Below are positions 15,192 to 24,282 of a stretch of DNA of 64,000 nt, piece by piece. Source of the stretch: Actinophytocola algeriensis (lineage in GTDB: Bacteria; Actinomycetota; Actinomycetes; Mycobacteriales; Pseudonocardiaceae); contig NZ_JACHJQ010000013.1 of NCBI RefSeq assembly GCF_014203735.1, positions 62,001-126,000 of the forward strand, given 5' to 3'. The notes beneath the pieces are model-generated. The model was not told the origin of the DNA and did not search any database. It saw only the letters and a program-made list of their open reading frames with translations. Within the stretch, counting starts at the first letter, position 1; the number at the start of each line of letters is the position of its first letter. The translations under genes were made by a program, and so were the position numbers.

Positions 15192-16361
15192 GTGAAGACA
15201 CTCCCCGACAACCCCGACCTCGGTCACCTGAAGCAGCAGGCCAAGGATCTCCTGGCCGGTCTGCGTGACACCGACCCCGCGACCACACTGGCCACCGCGC
15301 AGAAAGCGCTCGCGACCCAGTACGGCTTCCGCACGTGGACCGATCTCAAGGCCGAAGTGGACCGCACCCGTGGCCGGGCCGCCGTCGCCGACCCCGCCCT
15401 CGCCCGCGCGATCGCCGACCGGTACGACCTCGGGGCGGTGACCGGCGAGATGCGGTCGCTGGCCCGGCCGGACGAGTCGGGCCGGGCGTGGTCGCTGGAG
15501 ACCGACCGCGGCCGCTGGGTGGCTCGCACGATGGACACCTGGTGGCCGATCGTGGACGTCGAGGCCGAAGTGGCACTGCAACAGGCGGCCGCGGCCGCCG
15601 GCGTGCTGCTCCCCGCCCCGGTGCGGGACCGGGACGGCGGCATCGTGGCGACGGTGGCCGAGCACGAGTGGCGCGTGTGCGTGTGGGCGCACTCCGGACC
15701 GCCGATGGCCGCGCCGGCGAGCGCGGCCGTCACCAGGACGGTGGGCGGGATCCTGGCGACCATCCACGGGCTGGCACTGCGGGCCGACCGCGTGAGCCCG
15801 TGGCACGAGCTGCGTCTCTCACCGGTCAGCTGGGCCGACCTGGCGGCCAGGGCCGAGGCAGAGGGCGCGCGCTGGGCGCCCGCACTGACCGCCGTCGTAC
15901 CGGTGCTCACCGAGCTGGACGCCGTCGGCGCGGGTGTCGCCGCCCCACCACCGGTGTTGTCGCACAACGCGATGGGCCCCGGACAGGTGCGGCGCGGGCC
16001 GGGCGGCGGCCTCGTCGTGACCGGGTGGGAGCACGCGGGCGGTCAGCCCCCGGCGTGGGAGCTGGCGAACATGCTCATGGACTGGACGGTCGACCCCGGC
16101 GGCGGGGTGAACATCGCAGGCGCCCGCGCGCTGGTCGACGGCTACCACGCCACCGCGGGCACGGTGCCCGCGCTCGACCTCGCCGCGTTCCGCGGTGCGG
16201 TCACGGGCCTCATGAACTACGTGACCGGGCAGGTCGAGTACGCCCTGGCCGCCACCGACGACGAGGACCGGCGGTACGCGGACCGCAGCGTGCGGCACCT
16301 GCTGTCACACCTGCCGACCCGCGCCGCCCTCGAACAGCTCCTCGTGGTCGCCCGCGCCTGA
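15192..16361 (+). CDS. Aminoglycoside-phosphotransferase-fold protein with altered catalytic motif
   Basis: 389-aa protein. Residues 1-55 (LPDNPDLGHLKQQAKDLLAGLR, then KALATQYGFRTWTDLKAEV) form the helical segment often placed before ankyrin or other effector domains in actinobacteria. Residues about 66-385 resemble an APH/choline-kinase fold: WSLETDRGRWVARTMDTWW for the N-lobe, VGGILATIHGLALR for the linker helix, and VLSHNAMGPGQVRRG where active kinases have HGDLxxxN. The catalytic Asp is replaced (His-Asn-Ala-Met) and the metal-binding Asp of IDWE is replaced by GWEH. It is therefore probably a pseudokinase or binding protein. GTG 15192 follows GAGGTG by 8 nt. Confidence 0.75.
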   Translation: MKTLPDNPDLGHLKQQAKDLLAGLRDTDPATTLATAQKALATQYGFRTWTDLKAEVDRTRGRAAVADPALARAIADRYDLGAVTGEMRSLARPDESGRAWSLETDRGRWVARTMDTWWPIVDVEAEVALQQAAAAAGVLLPAPVRDRDGGIVATVAEHEWRVCVWAHSGPPMAAPASAAVTRTVGGILATIHGLALRADRVSPWHELRLSPVSWADLAARAEAEGARWAPALTAVVPVLTELDAVGAGVAAPPPVLSHNAMGPGQVRRGPGGGLVVTGWEHAGGQPPAWELANMLMDWTVDPGGGVNIAGARALVDGYHATAGTVPALDLAAFRGAVTGLMNYVTGQVEYALAATDDEDRRYADRSVRHLLSHLPTRAALEQLLVVARA

Positions 16362-16368
16362 CGGCCCG

Positions 16369-17622
16369 CTACTCGTGGTGCTCGTGGTCGCCGTGCCGGG
16401 CCTCGTCCCGCGCGGCACGGAACACGGTCGTCTCGACCGTGTTCAGCGTGATCAGCAGCGCGGCGAGCACCCCGAGCGCGGCCAGCGCCGGCAGGTTCGC
16501 GACCAGCGGCACGAGCGCGACGAGCACGACCGCGACCCCCAGCCGGTAGGTCTTGAACGACCGGTAGCAGCGCCACGCGAAACCCACGTGCGCGAGGAGG
16601 TAGAGCGCGGTGCCGCCGTACAGCGCCCAGAGCGGCGCCCCGTACAGCGGGTCCGACAGCGCGTGGTGCTCGCTGTCGCCCACATAGGTGAGCACCTTCT
16701 TCATGCCCAGCGCCAGCATCACGATGCCGACCATCATCGGCAGGTGCAGGTAGGTGAACGCGGTACGTGCCATGGCGACCCGCTGGTCGCCCTTCGCCGA
16801 GGGCAGCGCGTGTTCGCTGAGGATGGCGGCGGTGTCGAAGTAGGCCCACCACAGGCTCGCCGCCACCGCGAGCCCGAGCGTCGCGGCGACCACGACCGGC
16901 CAGGAGATCGCCAGGTGGGTGACCCCCACACCGATGGCGACGATCGACTCGCCGAGCGCGATGATCACCATCAGCCCGTGCCGCTCCGCGCAGAGGTTGA
17001 ATGCTTCGCTCCGCAAGCTCCGCGAAGTGGCGGGCCGAGTTGAGCCGCCAGCCGCGCGCGCCGATGGCGAGCGTGCCGCCGTAGTCCGCGACCACGGCGG
17101 CGAGCCACAGCAGCAGCTGCGCGTCGCCGGAGGTGTCCGCGGCGAGCAGGAGCAGCACCGTGCCACCCACCATGGTCGGCGCGAACCGGCCGACCTGGCG
17201 ACGCAGCACCGGGTCGTCCTTGCTGATCACCCAGAACAGGAGGACGTGCACCAGCCGCAGCACGAGGTAGGCGAAGGCGAACACGGTCGGGCCCCACAGC
17301 CCGCCGTCGATGTCGTCGAACGCCTCCGGGATGGCGAGCGCCAGCAGGAACATCGCCGCCATGGCGACGAGCATGGTCACCCGCGCGATGCCCTCGTCCG
17401 CCTTGACCAGGTTCGACACCCACGAGTAACCCACCCAGCACCACCAGACCACGAGGATCAGCAACGTGCCCTTCAGCAGGCCTCTGCCGGTCGGCTCCTC
17501 GGCCATGAGCGCGGTGATCTGGGTCAGTGCGAACACGAAACCAGGTCGAAGAACAGTTCCAGGGTCGTCGTGCTGCCGGACTCCCGTAGCCTTTCGACCC
17601 GTACCCGGGCTGGTTGTGCCAT
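16369..17622 (-). pseudogene. ltrA: ltrA (low-temperature-requirement A family) broken by two frameshifts
   Basis: The gene starts at ATG 17620-17622 with RVERLRESGSTTTLELFFDLV, the canonical LtrA N-terminus. Near 17543 one T is missing (GGTTTCGTG for an expected GGTTTTCGTG), moving the frame. The next frame encodes FALTQITALMAEEPTGRGLL through NSARHFAE. There a 34-bp insert (about 16983-17016), flanked by GCGGAG direct repeats, shifts the frame again before RHGLMVIIALGESIVAIG and the intact C-terminus (DEARHGDHEHHE). Removing the insert restores the family motif HFAERHGL exactly. The two shifts cancel but the stretch between has stops in the starting frame. LtrA proteins are multi-span membrane proteins of unclear role. 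Confidence 0.88.
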
Positions 17623-17671
17623 GCCGGACAGTCTGCCCATCGAACGGCTGACCAGGAAGGACGACACGAGG

Positions 17672-18154
17672 ATGGCGCTCGAGCTGAAATGGGACCCCGC
17701 GCCATCGGACTGGAACGACGCGTTGCGCGCGATCTACCCGATCTACCGCTGGGCCCCGTGGTTCGCGATGGCGCTGGCCGCGCTGTCGGCGGTGCTGCTG
17801 TTCGCCGGCCAGCCGATCCCGGGCGGGTTCGGGCTGATCTGCGCGGCGATCATCGTGGCCTTGCCGGTCATGGGCGTGCGGACCCAGTTCCGCCGCAACC
17901 CGGTCGCGGCGGCGACCGTGACGGCGACCGTGGACTCCCAGTCGTTCCGGATGATGACCATCGACGGCACCGCGTACACGGACCTGCGGTGGCAGACCAT
18001 CGACGGCTGGGTCGAGACCAAGCACAACTTCGTGCTGCGCACTGGCGAGTCGGCGCTCTTCCCGGTCCCCGGCCGCGCGTTCGGCACGCAGGAGGACCTG
18101 GACGGCTTCCGCGACATGCTCACGGAGCGGCTGGGCGAGCCGTCCCGACGTTAG
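17672..18154 (+). CDS. YcxB-like membrane protein
   Basis: 160-aa protein with two adjacent transmembrane helices (about residues 25-43 and 47-65) separated by QPIPGG, then a soluble C-terminal domain: ATVTATVDSQSFRMMTIDG, YTDLRWQTIDGWVETKHNFVL, FPVPGRAFGTQEDLDGFRDML. This layout and the W-x(2-4)-V-E-T/FPVPGRAF blocks match the YcxB-like C-terminal domain family of unknown function. ATG 17672 is preferred over the in-frame ATG 17621, which would overlap the start codon of divergent ltrA and leave no space for a promoter. Confidence 0.72.
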   Translation: MALELKWDPAPSDWNDALRAIYPIYRWAPWFAMALAALSAVLLFAGQPIPGGFGLICAAIIVALPVMGVRTQFRRNPVAAATVTATVDSQSFRMMTIDGTAYTDLRWQTIDGWVETKHNFVLRTGESALFPVPGRAFGTQEDLDGFRDMLTERLGEPSRR

Positions 18155-18215
18155 GCTGGCGAGCACTGATCACCACCCCGCAGGCAACCGACCATCGTCG
18201 CGTAATCTTCTTGTC

Positions 18216-19013
18216 GTGTCATCCCCCAGCGCGACATTGGCGGTGTGGAGCTCGGCCTGGCTGAGTGGCGCGGCCGCCGCCGACGATGTGCTCGACGCCC
18301 TGCAGGACTGGGCCGAGTTCCATGAGGTGGTCGCCGCGGACGAGCGGCTCGCCTCCACCCTCGAGATCCCCGTCCGGGGCACCGCGGGCGGTTCTCCCGC
18401 CGCGATGCTCGCGGCGCTGCGCCGGTCCGGCGCCGTGACCGCCGAGCTCGTGATGCCGGTGCCCGGTGACGTGCGCGGCCTCGGCGGCGCGGGCCAGTTC
18501 GCGGCCCACGCGTTACGCGTCGGCGAGGCGGTGGTCCTGAACGGGCTCGGCGCCGTGCCGGAGAAGCTCGGCAAGAAGGTCGACACCGGCATCATCCGCT
18601 GGACGGTGTACGAGGTCGAGCGGTTGATGCCGACCCCGAACGTGCCGATCGGCGAGGCCGAGCACGAACTGACCGGCGCCATGCGCGTCGCGGCAGGCAT
18701 GCTCATCGAGCTGGGCGTGGCCAAGCAGCGCGCCGGTGTCCGCGAGGAACTGCAGGCGCGCATCGCCGAGCGCACCGGCGCCAGCTGGCCGGCGGGCATG
18801 CCGCAGCGCGCGCTCCGGGTGCTGCAGCGCGCCGCGGAGGTGGCGGCGATCCTGGAGCTGGCGATGGAGGACGAGCCGGGCGGCGCGCTGTCCGCGTCGG
18901 CGGCCCACAAACGCGCCGAGGCCCTGCGCCCGCTGTTCCACGCCGTCCGCGTGGCCCGCTGCGCCGCGGTCGCCGAGGCGGTCCGCGCGCTCGACGTGTC
19001 CGACGCTCACTGA
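18216..19013 (+). CDS. Conserved actinobacterial protein of unknown function
   Basis: 265-aa soluble, Ala/Leu-rich, mostly helical protein without signal peptide. Visible landmarks: SSAWLSGAAAADDVLDALQDW at the N-terminus, a middle with ELVMPVPGDVRGLGGAGQF and AVVLNGLGAVPE, then long helices to VAEAVRALDVSDAH. A TAATCT -10 box (18203-18208) is 7 nt before GTG 18216, so the mRNA is likely leaderless. No enzymatic motif is recognisable. The 44-bp repeat begins 12 bp after its stop. Confidence 0.75.
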   Translation: MSSPSATLAVWSSAWLSGAAAADDVLDALQDWAEFHEVVAADERLASTLEIPVRGTAGGSPAAMLAALRRSGAVTAELVMPVPGDVRGLGGAGQFAAHALRVGEAVVLNGLGAVPEKLGKKVDTGIIRWTVYEVERLMPTPNVPIGEAEHELTGAMRVAAGMLIELGVAKQRAGVREELQARIAERTGASWPAGMPQRALRVLQRAAEVAAILELAMEDEPGGALSASAAHKRAEALRPLFHAVRVARCAAVAEAVRALDVSDAH

Positions 19014-19024
19014 CCGGGCCGCGT

Positions 19025-19196
19025 AAGGCCCGCGAACGCCGAGCCGAGCGAGGCCATGTTCACTGAGCGGGCCGCCGGCGTCTGGACCGACGAGCAGCGC
19101 AGGGAGCTCGGCCACGAGCGACCGAGCAGCGCAGGAGGGAAGACACCGGGTCAAGGCCCGCGAACGCCGAGCCGAGCGAGGCCATGTTGATTGAGC
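19025..19196. repeat. Direct pair of a 44-bp repeat, 128 bp apart
   Basis: Copies at 19025-19068 and 19153-19196 share AAGGCCCGCGAACGCCGAGC and continue CGAGCGAGGCCATGTT with only two or three differences at the end. The unit contains GCCGAGCGA and an ACTGAGC-type tail, resembling the array at 22301-22454. The second copy supplies the ATG used by the following gene. The spacer (19069-19152) has no gene. Confidence 0.85.
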
Positions 19197-19801
19197 AACG
19201 CCTTCGTGATGGCATCAGGGACGGCACCATCACGGTGATGTTCCGCCGGTGGCGCCGCAGCCAGGTGACCGCCGGGAACACCTACCGGACCGCGGCCGGG
19301 CGCATCGTCGTCGACGAGGTCTCCACGGTGGCGCCGTCGCGCATCCGCAGCGCCGACGCCCGTGCCGCGGGTTACCCGTCCGTGGCCGCCGCGGTGGCGG
19401 ATCTCCGTGGCACGCCCGGGGATCCGGTGTTCCTGTTGCGCCTGCACCTGGCCGAGGACGACGATCCCCGTGCCGCACTGGCCGCCACCGCCGAACTGTC
19501 CACTGAGGACCGTGCGGAGATCGCGCTGCGCCTGGAGCGGCTGGACCGCGCGAGCAACCACGGCCCGTGGACGGGGCAAACGCTTGCCATCATCGACCGC
19601 AGGCCCGGCGTCCGAGCGGGAGACCTCGCGGCGGAGCTGGGCCGCGAGATGCTCCCGTTCAAAGTGGACGTGCGCAAACTCAAGAACCTCGGCCTGACGC
19701 TCAGCCTGGAGGTCGGCTACCGCCTCTCCCCCCGCGGCGAGGCCTACCTGCGGCTCACGGGCACACCTGGCACGCCTTCCGCCACGTCACGTACTCGTTG
19801 A
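19184..19801 (+). CDS. Unknown protein, possibly ASCH-like; N-terminus set by a repeat, C-terminus runs into a decayed lectin
   Basis: 205 aa. Residues 1-65 (LRDGIRDGTITVMFRRWRRSQVTAGNTYRTAAGRIVVDEVS) resemble an ASCH/PUA-type beta-barrel start. A helical middle (SADARAAGYPSVAAAVADLRG) and a C-terminal winged-helix-like part (RPGVRAGDLAAELGREMLPFKVDVRKLKNLGLTLS, split in motif) follow. ATG 19184 lies inside the second 44-bp repeat. The last dozen codons overlap, on the other strand, the lectin remnant at 19757-19914. The natural C-terminus may therefore have changed recently. Family assignment is tentative. Confidence 0.6.
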   Translation: MLIEQRLRDGIRDGTITVMFRRWRRSQVTAGNTYRTAAGRIVVDEVSTVAPSRIRSADARAAGYPSVAAAVADLRGTPGDPVFLLRLHLAEDDDPRAALAATAELSTEDRAEIALRLERLDRASNHGPWTGQTLAIIDRRPGVRAGDLAAELGREMLPFKVDVRKLKNLGLTLSLEVGYRLSPRGEAYLRLTGTPGTPSATSRTR

Positions 19802-19914
19802 CCGCGTACTGCACCGGGTGCTGAATCAGCTTGGCACCGTTCGTTCTGCACGGCCATGCACAACCCGCTGTTCGCGTTGACCAGCCGCCCCCACTCGGCG
19901 TTCTCCGGCAGCGC
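19757..19914 (-). pseudogene. Fossil C-terminal repeat of the ricin-type lectin gene
   Basis: In frame directly after the lectin's TAA stop (19915-19917) the sequence still encodes LPENAEWGRLVNANSGLCMAV, a ricin-B subdomain start. After a frameshift near 19836 it continues NGAKLIQHPVQYAVNEYVTW, homologous to the intact NGASVIQYPAQHAYNSYVTF just upstream, and ends at TGA 19757-19759. So the lectin was once longer and lost its last subdomain by a nonsense change plus a small deletion. Confidence 0.8.
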
Positions 19915-20451
19915 TTATGCGGGCACGAACGTCACGTACGAGTTGTACGCGTGCTGTGCTGGGTACTGGATCACGCTGGCGCCGTTCGCGGTGGACGCGC
20001 CTGACACGTTGACCACCTTCCCGCTGCGGGAGTTGGTCATCCAGTAGTAGCCGGCCGGCATGCTCGAGTCCCGCCTGAACTCCCACATCTCGGCGGTCCC
20101 GGTCCCGCACGGCTGCTGGACGATCGCGACACCGTTGCTCGTCCAGCCGTTCTTCACCGCGACGCACAGCAGCGTGTACTTGCGCCCGACCGTGCCCCAG
20201 CTCCTCAGGGGGTCGAGAGTCGCACCCTCGAACGTGAAGTAGAACTGCTGGGACGTCTTGCCGATGCAGGTCCACTGGGTCAGGTACAGACCGCTGGTCA
20301 ACGCGTCGTTCGGCACGGACAGGCACTTCCCCGAGTGGAAGAACTTCACGTAGAAGTAGCCGCCTGGCGGGTTCGCCGCGGCGTGGCCGGCCGAGGTCAG
20401 CAGTCCGGCGAACGTGAGCAGGGTGACGAGCAGTGCTCGAAGTCTTCGCAT
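19915..20451 (-). CDS. Secreted ricin-B-type (beta-trefoil) lectin, C-terminally truncated
   Basis: 178-aa secreted carbohydrate-binding protein. MRRLRALLVTLLTFAGLLTS plus AGHAAANPP is a clear signal peptide. The mature part has beta-trefoil subdomains: FVK-type FYVKFFHSGKCLSVPND with QWTCIGKTSQQFYF, YTLLCVAVKNGWTSNGVAIVQQPC with EMWEF, and YYWMTNSRSGKVVNVSGAST with VIQYPAQHAYNSYVTF. QxW/QxF-like ends are present. The start at ATG 20449-20451 is directly downstream of a 20-bp palindrome. A TAA after VPA is followed in frame by a decayed further subdomain, so the protein is shorter than its ancestor but could still fold. Confidence 0.82.
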   Translation of the reverse strand: MRRLRALLVTLLTFAGLLTSAGHAAANPPGGYFYVKFFHSGKCLSVPNDALTSGLYLTQWTCIGKTSQQFYFTFEGATLDPLRSWGTVGRKYTLLCVAVKNGWTSNGVAIVQQPCGTGTAEMWEFRRDSSMPAGYYWMTNSRSGKVVNVSGASTANGASVIQYPAQHAYNSYVTFVPA

Positions 20452-20471
20452 ACGCGGCAGTGTCGCCGCGT
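20452..20471. promoter_or_regulatory. Perfect 7-bp-arm palindrome abutting the lectin start codon
   Basis: ACGCGGC-N6-GCCGCGT lies immediately before the lectin ATG and after a TTGTTAGC promoter-like stretch. It could be a repressor operator or an mRNA hairpin blocking initiation. No regulator gene is adjacent. Confidence 0.5.
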
Positions 20472-20485
20472 GCGCTAACAACTTT

Positions 20486-21511
20486 CTAACCGCGGCGCAG
20501 ACGCTCGCAGCAGCCGGCGGCACAGGGCGCGCCGTTCACCGTGCAGCCCGCGGCGGGCAGGTCCGACAGCTTCCTGGCCGGTGCGTCCGCCAGGTGTTCG
20601 CGGATCAACTCCACCACCAGCTCGGCGAAACGCGGGTCGCCGCTCGGTGCGATCGCGCGGGCGAAGCCCATGCCGAGCTCGGCCGCCTTCTCCTTCGCCT
20701 CGGTGTCCAGGTCCCACACGACCTCGAGGTGGTCGCTCACGAACCCGATCGGGCACAGCAACACCGCGGGCACTCCCTTGGCGTGCAGGTCATCCAGGTG
20801 GTCGAGGATGTCCGGCTCCAGCCACGGCACTTGCGGCGGCCCGGACCGGGACTGCCACACGACGTCGTACTCCGCGATGCCGAGGTCCGCCGCGACGAGC
20901 CGGGACGCCTCCGCGATCTGGCGTGAGTAGCGGTGCCCCCCTTCCTCGGGCGGGCCTGCGGCGACGTCGGCCGCGACCGGCACCGAATGGGCGGTGAAGA
21001 CCAGCCGGTACTCCCCCAGCGAGGCGGCGGCCTCCCGGACCGCGTCCGCGAACGCCGACACGAACAGCGGGTGGTCGAAGAACTGCCGCAGCTTGGTCAG
21101 CTCCGGCGCGCCGGCACCTACGGCGTCCCGCGCGCGGATGATGTCCTCGTCGTACTGCCTGCACGCCGAGTAGCCGCCGTAGGCGCTGGTCGGGAAGACC
21201 AGCGCGGCCTTGACTCCGTCGCGGCTCATCTCCGCGAGCGTGTCCTCCGCCATCGGGTGCCAGTTGCGGTTGCCGAAGTACACCGGCAGGTCGATGCCGT
21301 AGCGCGCCAGCTCCGCCTCGACCGCCTCGATGGCGGCCCGGTTCAGCGCGTTGATCGGGGACACGCCGCCGAAGCCGAGGTAGTGCTGCTCGACCTCGTC
21401 CAGCCGCTCCGGCGGCACACCTCGGCCACGGGTCACGTTCTCCAGGAACGGCCGCACGTCCTCGGGCTTCTCCGGTCCGCCGAACGACAGCCACAGCAAC
21501 GCGTCGGACAT
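20486..21511 (-). CDS. cpfC: Ferrochelatase (coproporphyrin III type) of heme synthesis
   Basis: 341-aa class I ferrochelatase, which inserts Fe2+ into coproporphyrin III in actinobacteria. Conserved blocks: [67 protein letters not shown], catalytic-region [48 protein letters not shown]. The C-terminus has [13 protein letters not shown], cysteines placed like those of the [2Fe-2S] cluster of actinobacterial enzymes. It follows inhA with a 3-bp gap, the same fabG-inhA-hemZ order as in mycobacteria. The genes share a transcript although the pathways differ. Confidence 0.96.
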   Translation of the reverse strand: MSDALLWLSFGGPEKPEDVRPFLENVTRGRGVPPERLDEVEQHYLGFGGVSPINALNRAAIEAVEAELARYGIDLPVYFGNRNWHPMAEDTLAEMSRDGVKAALVFPTSAYGGYSACRQYDEDIIRARDAVGAGAPELTKLRQFFDHPLFVSAFADAVREAAASLGEYRLVFTAHSVPVAADVAAGPPEEGGHRYSRQIAEASRLVAADLGIAEYDVVWQSRSGPPQVPWLEPDILDHLDDLHAKGVPAVLLCPIGFVSDHLEVVWDLDTEAKEKAAELGMGFARAIAPSGDPRFAELVVELIREHLADAPARKLSDLPAAGCTVNGAPCAAGCCERLRRG

Positions 21512-21514
21512 GGT

Positions 21515-22282
21515 CTACTGACCCGTCGCGTGCACGCCGCCGTCCACCATGATCATCGAGCCGGTCGTGGCGGGCAGCCAGTCCGACAGCACCGCGCAGA
21601 TCGACTTCGCGACCGGGGTGGCGTCCTCGGCGTTCCAGCCCAGCGGCGCGCGGTCGCCCCAGCCGTCCTCCAGCTCGTTGAAGCCCGGGATCGACTTGGC
21701 GGCCATCGTCTTCACCGGACCGGCGGCCACCAGGTTCACCCGGATCCCCCTCGGGCCGAGGTCGCGCGCCAGGTACCGGTTCACCGACTCGAGCGCGGCC
21801 TTCGCGACGCCCATCCAGTTGTACGCGGGCCACGCGACGCGTGCGTCGAAGTCCATGCCGACGATCGAGCCGCCGGGCCCCATGAGCGGCAGGCAGGCGA
21901 CGGCGAGCGACTTGAACGAGTACGCCGAGACCTCCACCGCGACCGACACGTCCTCGCGCGGCGCGTCCAGGAACGGCGCGCCGAGGCAGGTCTGCGGGGC
22001 GAACCCGATCGAGTGCAGCACCCCGTCCAGGCCGTCGACGTGCTCGCGCACCCGGTCGGCCAGGGAGTCGAGCTGCTCGTTGTTCTGCACGTCCAGCTCG
22101 ATCACGGGCGCGGGGTTCGGCAGCCGCTTCGCGATCCGCTCGACCAGGCTCATCCGGCCGAAGCCCGTCAGCACGACGGTCGCGCCTTCTTCCTGGGCGA
22201 CCTTGGCCGCGTGGAACGCGATCGACGCGTCGGTGATCACGCCGGTGATGAGCAGGCGCTTGCCTTCGAGCAGACCGGGCAC
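21515..22282 (-). CDS. inhA: NADH-dependent enoyl-ACP reductase InhA/FabI
   Basis: 255-aa short-chain reductase catalysing the last step of fatty-acid (FAS-II) elongation. [20 protein letters not shown] is the NAD-binding start; [26 protein letters not shown] and [20 protein letters not shown] (Tyr-x6-Lys catalytic pair) match InhA, then [19 protein letters not shown] (substrate loop) and IMVDGGVHA. Start GTG 22280-22282 has AGGAGG 7 nt upstream. A longer frame to 22357 only translates the 31-bp repeats. It lies between fabG and ferrochelatase in one operon, with the repeat array separating it from fabG. Confidence 0.96.
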   Translation of the reverse strand: MPGLLEGKRLLITGVITDASIAFHAAKVAQEEGATVVLTGFGRMSLVERIAKRLPNPAPVIELDVQNNEQLDSLADRVREHVDGLDGVLHSIGFAPQTCLGAPFLDAPREDVSVAVEVSAYSFKSLAVACLPLMGPGGSIVGMDFDARVAWPAYNWMGVAKAALESVNRYLARDLGPRGIRVNLVAAGPVKTMAAKSIPGFNELEDGWGDRAPLGWNAEDATPVAKSICAVLSDWLPATTGSMIMVDGGVHATGQ

Positions 22283-22300
22283 GAAACCGTCCTCCTGGCT

Positions 22301-22454
22301 GAGCGGAGCTTGCGGAGCGAACAGCATTACTAGCGGAGCTTGCCGAGCGAACAGCATTACTGAGCGGAGCTTGCCGAGCGAACAGCATTACTGAGCGGAG
22401 CTTGCCGAGCGAACAGCATTACTGAGCGGAGCTTGCCGAGCGAACAGCTTGACT
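22301..22454. repeat. Array of five 31-bp tandem repeats between fabG and inhA
   Basis: Unit GAGCGGAGCTTGCCGAGCGA plus ACAGCATTACT. Copies at 22301-22331, 22332-22361 (1 base shorter), 22362-22392, 22393-22423 and 22424-22454 (end diverged). The first copy has TTGCGGAG instead of TTGCCGAG. The same core, GCGGAGCTTGCGGAGCGAA, is the insert in ltrA (16983-17016), and a partial core occurs at the chelatase/VWA junction (13543-13559). It lies in the transcribed spacer of an essential operon and has no spacer sequences, so it is not CRISPR. Confidence 0.95.
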
Positions 22455-22482
22455 GATCAGGTCAGTTACCGGGGACAGTCTG

Positions 22483-23232
<750 letters not shown>

Positions 23233-23289
23233 CTATCTTTCCGCCGCGGGAACGTTCGCGCCGACTCCACCGTGTCAGCCAGAACACGA

Positions 23290-24282
23290 TCAGGGCAGGC
23301 GCTGCCCGATCAACAGGGCGCTGCCCGCGGCCACCAGCGCGGCCAGCGTGCCGAGGACCATCCACGGTCTGCTGGCGTCCGCGTCCTTGGTCTCGTACCC
23401 GATCTGCTCACCGAGCGTGTCGTACACCCGGTGCAGCTGGTCCGCGGTCGCCGCCTTGTAGAACTCGCCGCCGGACAGCTCCGCGATCTCCTTCATGGAC
23501 TCGTCGTCCACCGGCACCGGCTGGCTCTTGCCGTCGATCGTGACCGAGCCGTCGCCCGTGCCGAAGGAGATCGTGGAGACCGGGATCTTCTGGTCCTTCG
23601 CGGCCCTGGCCGCGGTGAACGCGCCCCGCGGGTCGTCGCCGTCGTCGGTCGGGACGGTCTGCTTCCCGTCGGTCATCAGCACGATGCGGGCAGGCGGCGC
23701 ACCGGTGGCGCCGCCGACGATCTGCGCGAAGCCCTCGATCGACTGCAGTGCGGCGAAGATCGCCTCACCGGTCGCGGTGGACTCCGCGAGCTTCAGGTTC
23801 TCGATGGCCTTGGCGACGCTCGTGCGGTCGGTCGTCGGCGACACCATCACGCTCGCGGTGCCCGCGAACGAGATCAGGCCGAGGTTGATGCCGGGGGTGA
23901 GGCCGTTCGCGAAGTCCTTGGCGGCGTCCTGCGCGGCACGCAGGCGCGTCGGCCGCACGTCCGTCGCCTCCATGGACAGCGACACGTCGATCACGAGCAT
24001 CACGGTGGCCCGGTTGCGCGGCACCCGCTGGGTGTCGGTCGGGCCCGCCATGGCTGTGGTCAGCAGCATCAGCGCGATCACCAGCACCACCGGCGGGAGG
24101 TGCCGGACCCAGCTCTGGCGCTTGGGCGCGACCTTCTCGAGCAGCGCCAGGTTGGTGAACCGCATCGTGCGCTTGCGGCGCATCCGCTGGACCATGATGT
24201 ACCCGGCGACGATCGCGGCCACCAGGATCAGCAGCAGGAACCACCAGGGCGCGGTGAAACCGCCGAAGCTGAGGCCGAACAT
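23290..24282 (-). CDS. VWA-domain membrane protein (Rv1481-like)
   Basis: 330-aa membrane-anchored protein. Two N-terminal helices (about 9-28 and 55-75) frame a basic RMRRKRTMRF loop. The VWA domain has MIDAS DVSLS (in ATVMLVIDVSLSMEATDVRPT), the Thr loop and RIVLMTDGKQTVPTDDGDDP. A C-terminal helix (MVLGTLAALVAAGSALL) closes it. ATG 24282 overlaps the upstream stop (TGATG). Third gene of moxR-DUF58-VWA, a MoxR-chaperone module linked to envelope integrity in mycobacteria (family knowledge). Confidence 0.92.
   Translation of the reverse strand: MFGLSFGGFTAPWWFLLLILVAAIVAGYIMVQRMRRKRTMRFTNLALLEKVAPKRQSWVRHLPPVVLVIALMLLTTAMAGPTDTQRVPRNRATVMLVIDVSLSMEATDVRPTRLRAAQDAAKDFANGLTPGINLGLISFAGTASVMVSPTTDRTSVAKAIENLKLAESTATGEAIFAALQSIEGFAQIVGGATGAPPARIVLMTDGKQTVPTDDGDDPRGAFTAARAAKDQKIPVSTISFGTGDGSVTIDGKSQPVPVDDESMKEIAELSGGEFYKAATADQLHRVYDTLGEQIGYETKDADASRPWMVLGTLAALVAAGSALLIGQRLP

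Noticed and set aside
22283-22357. Longer N-terminus of InhA starting at 22357
   Set aside because: It would translate the 31-bp repeats; the GTG at 22282 has a perfect AGGAGG and the family N-terminus.
22301-22454. Array of repeats considered as a CRISPR
   Set aside because: Units are directly adjacent without unique spacers, and no cas gene is present. The same holds for the 88-bp array at 54235.
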